Source: Arthrobacter sp. OV608 (GTDB lineage: Bacteria; Actinomycetota; Actinomycetes; Actinomycetales; Micrococcaceae). From it: a stretch of DNA of 64,000 bases. The stretch covers positions 310,001 to 374,000 of the forward strand of contig FOEZ01000002.1 in the NCBI GenBank assembly GCA_900110595.1, written 5' to 3'. The notes under the pieces were generated by a model. The model was given only the letters and a program-made list of their open reading frames with translations, was not told where the DNA came from and searched no databases. This document shows, piece by piece, positions 35,027 to 42,474 of the stretch (position 1 is the first letter of the stretch; every line of letters begins with the position of its first letter). The position numbers and the translations under genes were made by a program.

Positions 35027-35644
35027 ATGCACAACCGCACACCAATGCTGGCAGCCCTGGCACTGTCCTCCCTGCTGCTTACTAGCTGCGCTGGGACCGC
35101 AGCGTCCGTGGGAGTGGCTCCCGCACCGGCGTCGGACGCCACGTCACAGCCAGCCGCGCACAGTGGCCATCACGACGGCGGCACCTCCTCCCCCCGCGCC
35201 ACCGCCGACGGCCCCAGCGACGCCGCGAAAATGGTGTGCGGGGACCAGCCCATGGACCGGCTCACCGCCATCCTGCGCCTGGAAGAGGACCCGCACACTG
35301 TGAACACCTGGGCGGACAGTACCTTCACCTGCACCTACCACCTGGCGGCGGGTGCACTGGAGATCTCCGTCAAGGAAGCGGCGGGGCAGGCCGCGGCGAT
35401 GAAGTACTTTGATGCCATGCAGGCACTGGCCAAAGACGCGCGGCCCATCCAAGGGATCGCCAACCTGGGCTTTCCGGCGTACGAAACAGCGGACGGAACG
35501 GCAGTATTCCAAAAGGACAATTTTGTGCTGCAGGTGGACGCGTCAGGCCTTCCGGCAACGCTCGGCCCGGACGCCATCACCCGCAACGCCCTGGCCTACC
35601 AGCTCTCCACCACCATCCTTGCGTGCTGGGTGGAGCACCACTAG
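35027..35644 (+). CDS. Secreted lipoprotein, DUF3558-like
   Basis: 205 residues with a lipobox (LLLTSCAG). A His/Ser/Thr-rich linker is followed by a globular domain with KMVCGDQPMDRL, STFTCTYHLAAGALEISVKEA, FPAYETADGTAVFQKDNFVLQVDASGLP and a final LACWVEHH; three Cys may form a disulfide. It resembles the small-molecule/peptide-binding lipoproteins grouped in DUF3558-like families, not proven here. It lies 79 bp after the sortase, likely the third gene of the surface operon. Confidence 0.75.
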   Translation: MHNRTPMLAALALSSLLLTSCAGTAASVGVAPAPASDATSQPAAHSGHHDGGTSSPRATADGPSDAAKMVCGDQPMDRLTAILRLEEDPHTVNTWADSTFTCTYHLAAGALEISVKEAAGQAAAMKYFDAMQALAKDARPIQGIANLGFPAYETADGTAVFQKDNFVLQVDASGLPATLGPDAITRNALAYQLSTTILACWVEHH

Positions 35645-35654
35645 GACGCAGGTC

Positions 35655-36386
35655 CTACCCTGCCTTACGGCGGGAGCCCGCTTTGCTGTCGTAGGCGATC
35701 GCTCTAACGGCGGCGTCGAGGTACCCGCCCGCCGCCTGGGAATTGGCCAGCCGCACCAGTTCGGCGGCCACCACCACCAGCTTGACGTTACGGTGGCTGC
35801 TGGTGCTGACGAGCACCTTGAAGGCCTCCTCCGAACCCATTTTCAGCTGGCCCATCAGGATGCCCCGGGCCTGGTCGATCACGCTCCGGGTGGATGTGGC
35901 CCCGGCCACCGCTTCCCGGGCAGTCTCCTCGGTTTCGCGCTGGAGTGTGGAGGTGAGGTCGATCATGACGCCTTCCAGGGCGGTGACCGTCCCGGCGTCG
36001 TCCACTATGGCCTCACCGGATGTAAGTACCCGACGTGTCCGGCCGCGGGAGTCGATGATCCGGTGGTACATGCAGAAGTACCCTCCGGTGCCAACAACCT
36101 GGGCCACGATCTCTTCGCAGCGGGCCCTGTCCTCGGGGTGCTTGTGCGAGAACAGCAGCTCCACCGTGGGCACCACTTCGCCGCGCTCGTAACCGTGCAG
36201 CAGGAACATGCCGTCCGACCACCGGAGCTTCCAGGTGTCCAGGTCCACATGGAACGTCCCCGCCACACACGGGTTTTCTCCCAGAGCGCTCGAGTACGTG
36301 TAGGGGCCGCTCAACTCACCCATGGAGCCAACCTCCGGTTCATCACCCAGCCGCCCAGCATGGGCAGGCACCATTGCCGTTGACAC
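35655..36386 (-). CDS. PAS-ANTAR regulator
   Basis: 243 residues. A PAS fold of the PAS_3 type covers about 35-150 (GTFHVDLDTWKLRWSDGMFLLHGYERGEVVP..HPEDRARCEEIV..YHRIIDSRGRTRRVLTSGEAIVDDAG). An ANTAR domain follows at about 165-225 (STRSVIDQARGILMGQLKMGSEEAFKVLV). Such proteins couple sensing to RNA-level antitermination. The start is GTG 36386 without a Shine-Dalgarno; internal ATGs are alternatives. It is convergent with the surface operon and divergent from the copper promoter. Confidence 0.9.
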   Translation of the reverse strand: MSTAMVPAHAGRLGDEPEVGSMGELSGPYTYSSALGENPCVAGTFHVDLDTWKLRWSDGMFLLHGYERGEVVPTVELLFSHKHPEDRARCEEIVAQVVGTGGYFCMYHRIIDSRGRTRRVLTSGEAIVDDAGTVTALEGVMIDLTSTLQRETEETAREAVAGATSTRSVIDQARGILMGQLKMGSEEAFKVLVSTSSHRNVKLVVVAAELVRLANSQAAGGYLDAAVRAIAYDSKAGSRRKAG

Positions 36387-36471
36387 AAGTATGGCCGTGA
36401 ACGCGCCGCGGGGATAGGCCGGGATGCGTTTACGATTTCGACGGGACGGTGCGCAGGTTCAGCTCCAGCCA

Positions 36472-36500
36472 TTGACTCCAATACCCCCAGGGGGTATATT
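36472..36500 (+). promoter_or_regulatory. CsoR-type copper-responsive promoter/operator
   Basis: A -35 box TTGACT (36472-36477) and a -10 box TATATT (36495-36500) are separated by exactly 17 bases. The perfect palindrome ATACCCCCAGGGGGTAT (36481-36497) fills the spacer and overlaps the -10. This is the known operator form of CsoR-family copper(I) repressors. Copper would lift repression of the CopB ATPase gene downstream. No csoR gene is in the window. Confidence 0.9.
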
Positions 36501-36519
36501 TCCGAGTGTTGTCAGTGAA

Positions 36520-36633
36520 GTGGTATGTCCCGGCTGGTGCACCGCACCCGCTTTCACAGCCGTTCAACCCAGCGACGCCCCATCACCTTTAGTGCTGATC
36601 CCGGCGACGCCCCACCACCTTCCGCACGAATAG
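36520..36633 (+). CDS. Possible Cys-containing leader peptide, 37 aa
   Basis: From GTG 36520, about 13 bases after the expected transcription start, a short frame reads VVCPGWCTAPAFTAVQPSDA and ends at 36633, ahead of the ATPase start at 36696. The C-x3-C pair so close to a copper-controlled start is suggestive of a sensing leader, but no Shine-Dalgarno precedes it and it could be chance. Confidence 0.2.
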   Translation: MVCPGWCTAPAFTAVQPSDAPSPLVLIPATPHHLPHE

Positions 36634-36695
36634 CCGCAACGCTCCAGCATTTACCTCCCGGAGCAGCGGCTGAAACGTCCTCCAAGGAGGAACAG

Positions 36696-38864
36696 ATGCA
36701 GGACCACAGGCACCATCACGACGACGAAACCCCGGTCAGCGCCACCCTCACCGAGGCGGGGCGCGCGTCAGCCCCTGCCGAGGCTGCCGCGGGGCACGGG
36801 CCCGAGCACGGCCACGGGCACCACCACCAGACCCAACACGCCGGCCATGACGACGACCACACGGTCCACACTCACGGGCAGCATGCCGGGCACAGCACAG
36901 CCATGTTCAAGAACAGGTTCTGGCTGACACTGCCACTCTCCATTCCCGTGGTCTATGTCAGCCCCATGGTGGGCCACATCCTGGGTTACATGGCCCCGAT
37001 GTTCCCCGGCTCCGCCTGGATCCCGCCAGTCCTGGGAACGGTCATTTTCCTCTACGGCGGCCAGCCGTTCCTCAAGGGCGGGCTGCAGGAGCTGAAGGAC
37101 CGCCGGCCCGGCATGATGCTCCTGATCGGCATGGCCATCACCGTGGCATTCGCCGCGTCCTGGATCACCAGCCTGGGAATCGGCGGCTTCGACTTGGACT
37201 TCTGGTGGGAACTCGCTTTGCTGGTGGCCATCATGCTGCTGGGCCACTGGATCGAAATGCGGGCCCTCGGCTCGGCGCAGGGCGCGCTGGATGCACTCGC
37301 TGCCCTGCTGCCCGATGAGGCCGAGCGCATCACGGACAGCGGCACCGAAACCGTGCCCGTCTCCAAGCTTCGCCCCGCAGACCTTGTGCTGGTCCGCTCC
37401 GGCGCCCGGATGCCGGCCGACGGCACCGTGGTTCAAGGCCAGGCTGAGTTCGACGAATCCATGATTACGGGTGAATCCAAGACCGTGCCGCGCGGCCCTG
37501 GAGATGCGGTGGTGGCCGGGACGGTCGCCACGGACTCGAGTGTCCGCGTCCGCGTGGACGCTGTGGGCGAGGACACCGCCCTGGCCGGCATCCAGCGGCT
37601 GGTGGCCGAAGCACAGGCTTCCTCGTCGCGGGCCCAGGCTCTGGCCGACCGCGCCGCGGCCTTCCTGTTCTACTTCGCTGCCGGCGCCGGCGTCATCACG
37701 TTCATTGTGTGGACGCTGCTGGGCAGCATCCCCGAGGCCGTCACCCGGACTGTCACGGTGCTGGTCATCGCCTGCCCGCACGCCTTGGGACTTGCCATTC
37801 CGCTGGTCATCGCCATCTCCACGGAACAGGCCGCCCGCGCCGGAGTCCTGATCAAGAACCGGATGGCACTGGAGCGGATGCGCACCATCGATGTTGTCCT
37901 CTTCGACAAGACCGGCACCCTCACCACCGGCGAGCCGGAGCTGAAGGACGTTGCCGCCGCGCCGGGGGTGGACGCCGGTGAGCTGCTGGCCCTGGCCGCC
38001 GCCGTCGAGTCGGACAGCGAGCATCCCGTGGCGCGGGCCATCGTCCGCGCAGCCCGCGGGCGCAACCTGACCCTGCCTGCCGTGGACGGATTCGCGTCAC
38101 TTACTGGCCGCGGAGTACGGGCATCCGTGGACGGCCGCACGGTGCACGTCGGCGGGCCCGCGCTCCTGCGCGAGCTTGGCGCCGTCGTACCTCCTGCCCT
38201 GGCGGCCACGACGCGCGGCTGGATGGACCGCGGTGCCGCCGTCCTGCACGTGATTGACGACGGCGCCCGCGTCCTGGGCGCGGTCAGCCTGGAGGACGCG
38301 GTGCGGGCCGAGTCGCGGCAGGCCGTGCGCGCCCTGCAGCAGCGCGGCATCAAGGTGGCCATGGTCACCGGCGACGCACGACAGGTGGCGCAGGCCGTCG
38401 CCGCAGAGTTGAAGATCGACGAGGTATTTGCCGAGGTCCTGCCCGCGGACAAGGACAAGAAAGTGGCCGAGCTCCAGTCCCGGGGCCTGAAGGTGGCCAT
38501 GGTGGGCGACGGCGTCAACGATTCACCCGCACTGGCCCGCGCCGAGGTGGGCATCGCGATCGGAGCGGGGACTGACGTAGCCATGGAATCGGCCGGCGTG
38601 GTGCTGGCCGGGAACGACCCCCGCGCCGTGCTGTGCATGGTGGATCTGTCCCGGGCGAGCTACCGCAAGATGTGGCAGAACCTGGTGTGGGCCACGGGCT
38701 ACAACATCCTGTCCGTGCCGCTGGCCGCCGGCGTCCTGGCCTTCGGCGGGGTGGTCCTCTCCCCTGCCGCCGGTGCCGTGCTGATGTCCGTTTCCACTAT
38801 TGTGGTGGCGTTGAACGCCCAACTGCTGCGGCGGGTCCGGCTCAACCCATCCGAGGTACGTTAG
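36696..38864 (+). CDS. CopB-type copper-exporting P-type ATPase
   Basis: 722 residues. The first 70 are His-rich (GHGPEHGHGHHHQTQHAGHD..), replacing the usual CxxC metal-binding domains. P1B-ATPase motifs follow: TGES in the actuator, CPH at 360-362 (VIACPHALGLAIP), DKTGT at 404-408, the SEHP/HP locus, and GDGVNDSPALARAEVGIAIG. A CPH rather than CPC motif and the His-rich tail define the CopB type, which exports Cu from the cytosol. ATG 36696 has AAGGAGG five bases upstream. It is driven by the CsoR-type promoter. No copper chaperone is adjacent. Confidence 0.95.
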   Translation: MQDHRHHHDDETPVSATLTEAGRASAPAEAAAGHGPEHGHGHHHQTQHAGHDDDHTVHTHGQHAGHSTAMFKNRFWLTLPLSIPVVYVSPMVGHILGYMAPMFPGSAWIPPVLGTVIFLYGGQPFLKGGLQELKDRRPGMMLLIGMAITVAFAASWITSLGIGGFDLDFWWELALLVAIMLLGHWIEMRALGSAQGALDALAALLPDEAERITDSGTETVPVSKLRPADLVLVRSGARMPADGTVVQGQAEFDESMITGESKTVPRGPGDAVVAGTVATDSSVRVRVDAVGEDTALAGIQRLVAEAQASSSRAQALADRAAAFLFYFAAGAGVITFIVWTLLGSIPEAVTRTVTVLVIACPHALGLAIPLVIAISTEQAARAGVLIKNRMALERMRTIDVVLFDKTGTLTTGEPELKDVAAAPGVDAGELLALAAAVESDSEHPVARAIVRAARGRNLTLPAVDGFASLTGRGVRASVDGRTVHVGGPALLRELGAVVPPALAATTRGWMDRGAAVLHVIDDGARVLGAVSLEDAVRAESRQAVRALQQRGIKVAMVTGDARQVAQAVAAELKIDEVFAEVLPADKDKKVAELQSRGLKVAMVGDGVNDSPALARAEVGIAIGAGTDVAMESAGVVLAGNDPRAVLCMVDLSRASYRKMWQNLVWATGYNILSVPLAAGVLAFGGVVLSPAAGAVLMSVSTIVVALNAQLLRRVRLNPSEVR

Positions 38865-38870
38865 ACCGAC

Positions 38871-38953
38871 GCCCGCTCACTTGTGGCCGCCGTTCCCCCC
38901 ACGCGCGCTCACTTGTGGCCGCCGTTGCCCTGACGCCCGCTCTTTGTTGGCCG
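38871..38953. repeat. Tandem degenerate CTCACTTGTGGCC repeats
   Basis: CGCTCACTTGTGGCCGCCGTT occurs at 38874-38894 and again at 38906-38926, with a shorter third unit (CGCCCGCTCTTTGTTGGCC). These belong to the same loose family as the AAGTGAGCG elements at 40.1 and 41.5 kb. They fill the gap between the ATPase and the next gene. Confidence 0.75.
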
Positions 38954-38984
38954 ACCCGCCCGTCCCGGAAAGGAGGAATTGTCC

Positions 38985-39413
38985 ATGACTGCAACCATTC
39001 GTCGCCTGGCGTCCCTCCTCGGCGTCGCGGCGCTGATGGCCGTTGTGCTGGCCGTCATGGCCGGGATCCTCGCGATGCACGTGATGACGGCCGCCCACTC
39101 GGAGCACACATCCCACGCGGTGCTCCAGGCCACGGATTCCTCCCCGGCCGCCGACATGCACGGGTCCGCCCACAGGGGCCACGCCACACCGCAAAGCCTG
39201 GCGACGGAGTCCTGCTTTGGTTCCTGCCCTGAGATGCAGGATGCGGGACCGATGTGTGTCCTCCTGGCCAAGACCGCATCACTGACTGTCTTTCCGCCCG
39301 ACGGGACTGCCCACGTGGAACCGAGCCACACCGCAGGTGCCAGTCCGGCAGCTCTCTACTCCTACATTCCGGCAAGTCCAACGCCCTGCGAACTGTCCAT
39401 CAGCCGAACGTAA
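38985..39413 (+). CDS. DUF6153-like secreted/membrane protein with Cys/His/Met
   Basis: 142 residues. An N-terminal membrane helix (about 12-35, LGVAALMAVVLAVMAGILAM) is followed by an exported part rich in His, Met and Cys: HVMTAAHSEHTSHAVL, MHGSAHRGHATPQS, ESCFGSCPEMQDAGPMCVLL. It resembles DUF6153-type proteins seen beside copper genes in actinobacteria. A role in extracytoplasmic copper binding is likely but unproven. AAAGGAGG precedes ATG 38985. Copper ATPase and DUF305 genes flank it. Confidence 0.75.
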   Translation: MTATIRRLASLLGVAALMAVVLAVMAGILAMHVMTAAHSEHTSHAVLQATDSSPAADMHGSAHRGHATPQSLATESCFGSCPEMQDAGPMCVLLAKTASLTVFPPDGTAHVEPSHTAGASPAALYSYIPASPTPCELSISRT

Positions 39414-39485
39414 AACAGGACGGTGCAGCGCACTTCCGCGCACCATCCTGGCCACGTTCAACTACATCCCTGAAGGACTTTTTGC

Positions 39486-40100
39486 ATGAAAACGATGATC
39501 AAAACGCTCTCCGCCGCGGCCGCCCTGGCAGCTTCGCTGGGCCTCGCCGGCTGCGCCGCCGATTCCGGAACCTCCGGGGGCATGCACTCCACCCACGCCG
39601 GTTCGAGTCCGATGTCCAACACCATGCCGGACGCCAATGCCGACCATAACCAGGCCGACTTCATGTTCGCCCAGATGATGATTCCGCATCATGCCCAGGC
39701 GGTGGAGATGAGCGGGATCGTCCTGGCCAAGCCGGACGTGCCTGCTGACGTCACCGCGCTGGCCACCAGGATCAAGGACGCCCAGGCACTGGAGATCGAG
39801 ACCATGACCGGGTGGCTCAACGGCTGGAATGTCCCCACGACGGCCTCCGAACATTCCGGGCACGGCATGTCCGGAATGGTGGACGCGGACGGCCTGACTA
39901 AACTCAAGGCCGCCCAGGGAACCGAGGCCGCCAGGCTCTTTATGGAGCAGATGACCGGACACCACGAAGGAGCCATTGAGATGGCCAAGGACGAAATCGC
40001 CGGGGGCAAGTATCCCGCGGCCATCCAGCTGGCCCGCGACATTATCACTGCCCAGGAAGCGGAGATCGCCGAGATGACGAAGCTCCTGGCCGCCCTCTGA
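39486..40100 (+). CDS. DUF305 lipoprotein (copper-associated)
   Basis: 204 residues. A signal and lipobox (LAGCAAD) are followed by two ferritin-like helical halves, each with a His/Met-rich metal signature: FAQMMIPHHAQAVEMSG and FMEQMTGHHEGAIEMAKDE. DUF305 proteins are frequent in copper-resistance loci and probably bind copper in the periplasm-like space. The start is ATG 39486; no strong ribosome site is visible, which may mean co-expression from the upstream gene. It completes the ATPase-DUF6153-DUF305 copper group. Confidence 0.93.
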   Translation: MKTMIKTLSAAAALAASLGLAGCAADSGTSGGMHSTHAGSSPMSNTMPDANADHNQADFMFAQMMIPHHAQAVEMSGIVLAKPDVPADVTALATRIKDAQALEIETMTGWLNGWNVPTTASEHSGHGMSGMVDADGLTKLKAAQGTEAARLFMEQMTGHHEGAIEMAKDEIAGGKYPAAIQLARDIITAQEAEIAEMTKLLAAL

Positions 40101-40126
40101 CCCTCTCTCACTTAACGCAGCTAATT

Positions 40127-40173
40127 GGCCAACGCTCGCTCACTTTCTTTAGGAAAGTGAGCGAGCGTTGGCC
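40127..40173. repeat. 21-bp perfect hairpin repeat (AAGTGAGCGAGCGTT family)
   Basis: GGCCAACGCTCGCTCACTTT with one more base pairs perfectly with its complement around five bases. An outer, looser pair (CTCACTTAACGC against GCATTAAGTGAG) encloses it. The right outer arm GCATTAAGTGAGCGAGCGTC recurs inside the M20 peptidase gene. It lies between convergent genes and could terminate both. Confidence 0.85.
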
Positions 40174-40228
40174 GGAAAACCGCATTAAGTGAGCGAGCGT
40201 CCCATGGGTGGGCACCGCCACGACCGGG

Positions 40229-41449
40229 TCAGGTGCTGCGGTGTTTTACGTGCTCGGGGCGGATTCCTATCCCAACGAACCTGGCGGTGAGCCGGCGCAG
40301 CAGCGGCGAGGCGGCCCGCAGGAGCACCACGAACCAGCGGGGTGCGATGCGGTTTCCGTTGGTCGCCCTGAGCAGCACCCGGTGTCCGTTGCGCTGGAGC
40401 TGTTGCATGATCTTCACCGGCATCTCCCGCCGCCGCTGCACGGCTGCGAGTTTCCCAACGGGAGCAGTTCCACCCGCAAGATCCTCCCCGATGGCGTTGG
40501 CCAGTGCTACGGCGTCCTGGATGGCGAAGTTCACGCCAACGCCGAACATCGGCGACATCGCGTGGGCAGCGTCGCCAATAGCCATGAATCCGGGACGGTA
40601 CCAGCGCCGCAGCCGGTTGATCTGGACGGAGAGGAGTTTCACCTGGTCCCAGTCCGTGAGGTTGCCGACGACGGGGCGCAGGATCGGCGCCGCGCCGGTG
40701 ATCCGCGCCTGGAGTGCGCCGATCTTTCCTCCGCGGAGCTCGTCAAAACCTCCTTTGCGGATCACCATCCCGGACTGGTACCGGTCGCCCCGGTCGATCG
40801 TTAGGACCAGCCCCTGCGCGGAGATGTATCCGAGGGTCGGGGGCGGAGGGTCCGGCGGCTTTGGCAGGTTGAACCAAAGCACGTCGATGGGCACGCCGAA
40901 GTCGTCGGGAATCAACCCGGCAGCGTGACGCAAGTCCGACGCGCGTCCATCGGCAGCGACGGTGAGGGTGGCACGGATCTCCAGGCCGCCGTCGGACGCG
41001 AGGGCCCGGACCCCGCGCACCTGGCCCTGTTCGATGATGAGGCCGGTGGCCTCGGTGAGCATCCGCAGCTCGAAGTTGGGGAACGTGTGCGCCTCGCGGG
41101 CGAGGAAGTTCAGGAAGTCCCACTGGGGCGCAAGGACAAGGAAGTTGTCCGGCGCGGGGAGGGTGCTGAAATCGGCCGTGGTGATCCGATGGCCGTCGAT
41201 GACGATATCCAGGGTGGACAACTTGCTCAGCGGCAGTTCCAGGAATTTGCCGCGGAGCCCGAGTTCGCCCAGCAGGGTCACGGTGGAGGGATGCACGGTG
41301 TCGCCCCGGAAGTCGCGCAGGAAGTCGCCGTGTTTTTCCAGGACCGTCACCCGCAGCCCTTGCCTGGCAAGCAGGTACCCCAGCACTATGCCCCCTGGGC
41401 CGCCGCCGGCAATGACGCAATCCCGTTTGATCTGGCTGTCCACAGTCAT
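40229..41449 (-). CDS. FAD-dependent aromatic-type monooxygenase
   Basis: 406 residues of the PHBH-like class A flavoprotein family. The FAD Rossmann motif is GGGPGGIVLGYLLA at 15-28, the DG motif appears as VAADGRASDLRHAAG, and the GD motif as AIGDAAHAMSPMFGVGVN. The active-site sequence suggests hydroxylation or epoxidation of an organic acid; the substrate is not known. ATG 41449 is selected because the next upstream codons consist of repeat sequence. It stands alone, convergent with the copper genes. Confidence 0.92.
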   Translation of the reverse strand: MTVDSQIKRDCVIAGGGPGGIVLGYLLARQGLRVTVLEKHGDFLRDFRGDTVHPSTVTLLGELGLRGKFLELPLSKLSTLDIVIDGHRITTADFSTLPAPDNFLVLAPQWDFLNFLAREAHTFPNFELRMLTEATGLIIEQGQVRGVRALASDGGLEIRATLTVAADGRASDLRHAAGLIPDDFGVPIDVLWFNLPKPPDPPPPTLGYISAQGLVLTIDRGDRYQSGMVIRKGGFDELRGGKIGALQARITGAAPILRPVVGNLTDWDQVKLLSVQINRLRRWYRPGFMAIGDAAHAMSPMFGVGVNFAIQDAVALANAIGEDLAGGTAPVGKLAAVQRRREMPVKIMQQLQRNGHRVLLRATNGNRIAPRWFVVLLRAASPLLRRLTARFVGIGIRPEHVKHRST

Positions 41450-41473
41450 ATCATGGTGCTTCCGTCCCTCGGG

Positions 41474-41548
41474 TGATAGAGCGTTGCCGGAAAAGCGGCC
41501 AAAAGTGATGGCGCGTCGGTTGGGAAGCGGCCAAAAGTGAGCGGGCGT
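41474..41548. repeat. AGTGATAGAGCGTTG/CGGCCAAAAGTGA repeat cluster
   Basis: TGATAGAGCGTTG, then two direct copies of AAGCGGCCAAAAGTGA about 30 bases apart, lie between the divergent monooxygenase and phosphatase genes. TGATAGAGCGTTG also occurs inside the M20 peptidase insertion. Because neighbouring genes diverge, a terminator role is unlikely here. Confidence 0.7.
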
Positions 41549-41628
41549 GCGGGGTGGGGCGGCCGGCGCCGGGCTGATGCGTGTTAAGTTGAAAAGCACG
41601 GAGGCACCGGCTGGAAAGAGAATCTCCC

Positions 41629-42285
41629 TTGGACTCACCCGCACCAGTAAGAATCCTGACCGTCTGCACGGGCAACATCTGCCGTTCTCCGGTGGCCGAG
41701 CGGTTGCTGCAGGCGGGGCTGAACCAGGTGCTGCCGGGCGGTTTCGAGGTGCGCAGTGCAGGGACCCGGGCCATGGTGGGCGACCCCATCCAGCCCATTT
41801 CGGCCGACATCATCCGCACCTTCGGCGGGGACCCGGAGCAGTTCGCCGCCCGCCAGCTGACGCCCAAGATCCTCCGCGGGGTGGACCTGGTGCTGACCAT
41901 GACCTCCGGGCACCGCGGCGAAGTCCTGCAGCTGGACGCGTCCCTCCTCAAGCGCACCTTCACCATCCGCGAGTTCGCCCGCATGCTCGATGTCCTGGAC
42001 CAGCGCGCCGAGGCGGCCGGCAACGCATCAGAAGGAACGGACGACGACGGCGATCCGCTCGCTGCCAACCACGCCTTCTGGCGCGGGTTGCCTGCGCGGG
42101 CGGCAGCTGTGCGTCACTTGTCACTGCCCGCGGACTCGGCTGAGAACGACATCATCGACCCGTACCGCCGGGCGCCCGAGGTGTACCGGCAGATGGAGGA
42201 CGAGCTCGCGCCGGCCATCGTATCCATCCTGCGCCACGCTCGCCTTAATGCCCCCGTTCGCTGGAACGGTGCGCCGACGCTGTAG
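41629..42285 (+). CDS. Low-molecular-weight protein-tyrosine phosphatase
   Basis: 218 residues. The P-loop CTGNICRSP at 13-21 (C13, R19) and the acid loop DPYRRAPE at about 182-189 are complete, so it should be active. Bacterial members control capsule or cell-wall polymer export by dephosphorylating a tyrosine kinase. It precedes two LytR-CpsA-Psr genes, consistent with envelope-polymer control. An acidic insertion (EGTDDDGDPL) near residue 140 is unusual. The start is TTG 41629; its C-terminal codons lie in a hairpin. Confidence 0.92.
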   Translation: MDSPAPVRILTVCTGNICRSPVAERLLQAGLNQVLPGGFEVRSAGTRAMVGDPIQPISADIIRTFGGDPEQFAARQLTPKILRGVDLVLTMTSGHRGEVLQLDASLLKRTFTIREFARMLDVLDQRAEAAGNASEGTDDDGDPLAANHAFWRGLPARAAAVRHLSLPADSAENDIIDPYRRAPEVYRQMEDELAPAIVSILRHARLNAPVRWNGAPTL

Positions 42286-42317
42286 CGTTCCGGCGACCCC
42301 GCACCGTTCCAGCGAAC
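42256..42317. terminator. 18-bp perfect hairpin overlapping the phosphatase 3' end
   Basis: GTTCGCTGGAACGGTGCG (42256-42273) pairs with its exact complement at 42300-42317. The left arm encodes VRWNGA of the phosphatase C-terminus and the stop codon lies in the loop. It is positioned as a terminator, or is another palindromic repeat that now supplies the gene end. Confidence 0.65.
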
Positions 42318-42462
42318 CCGCGCACTCGCGCGCCCGAGAAATTGCTGCCGCCTGCCGGGATACCTGACCGCCTGACTCCACTGCCGCCGTCGTCATTCCC
42401 GCTGTAGGCAAGTGTGCGGGTAATCTGTGGATTCCCCCGATGTATCGCCTTTCTGCCGCTGC

Positions 42463-42468
42463 TAATTT
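42463..42468 (+). promoter_or_regulatory. Leaderless-type -10 for the LCP operon
   Basis: TAATTT is followed by six bases and then ATG 42475, with no Shine-Dalgarno sequence, so the mRNA probably begins at the start codon. Confidence 0.5.
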
Positions 42469-42474
42469 TCGGCA

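Noticed and set aside
38871..38953. Possible CRISPR-like repeats
   Set aside because: Only two good units and one poor one, with very short and unequal spacers and no cas genes; it belongs to the dispersed repeat family.
39596..39616. GGTTCGAGTCC-like T-loop sequence resembling a tRNA
   Set aside because: It is inside the DUF305 coding sequence and no acceptor or anticodon stem can be formed around it.
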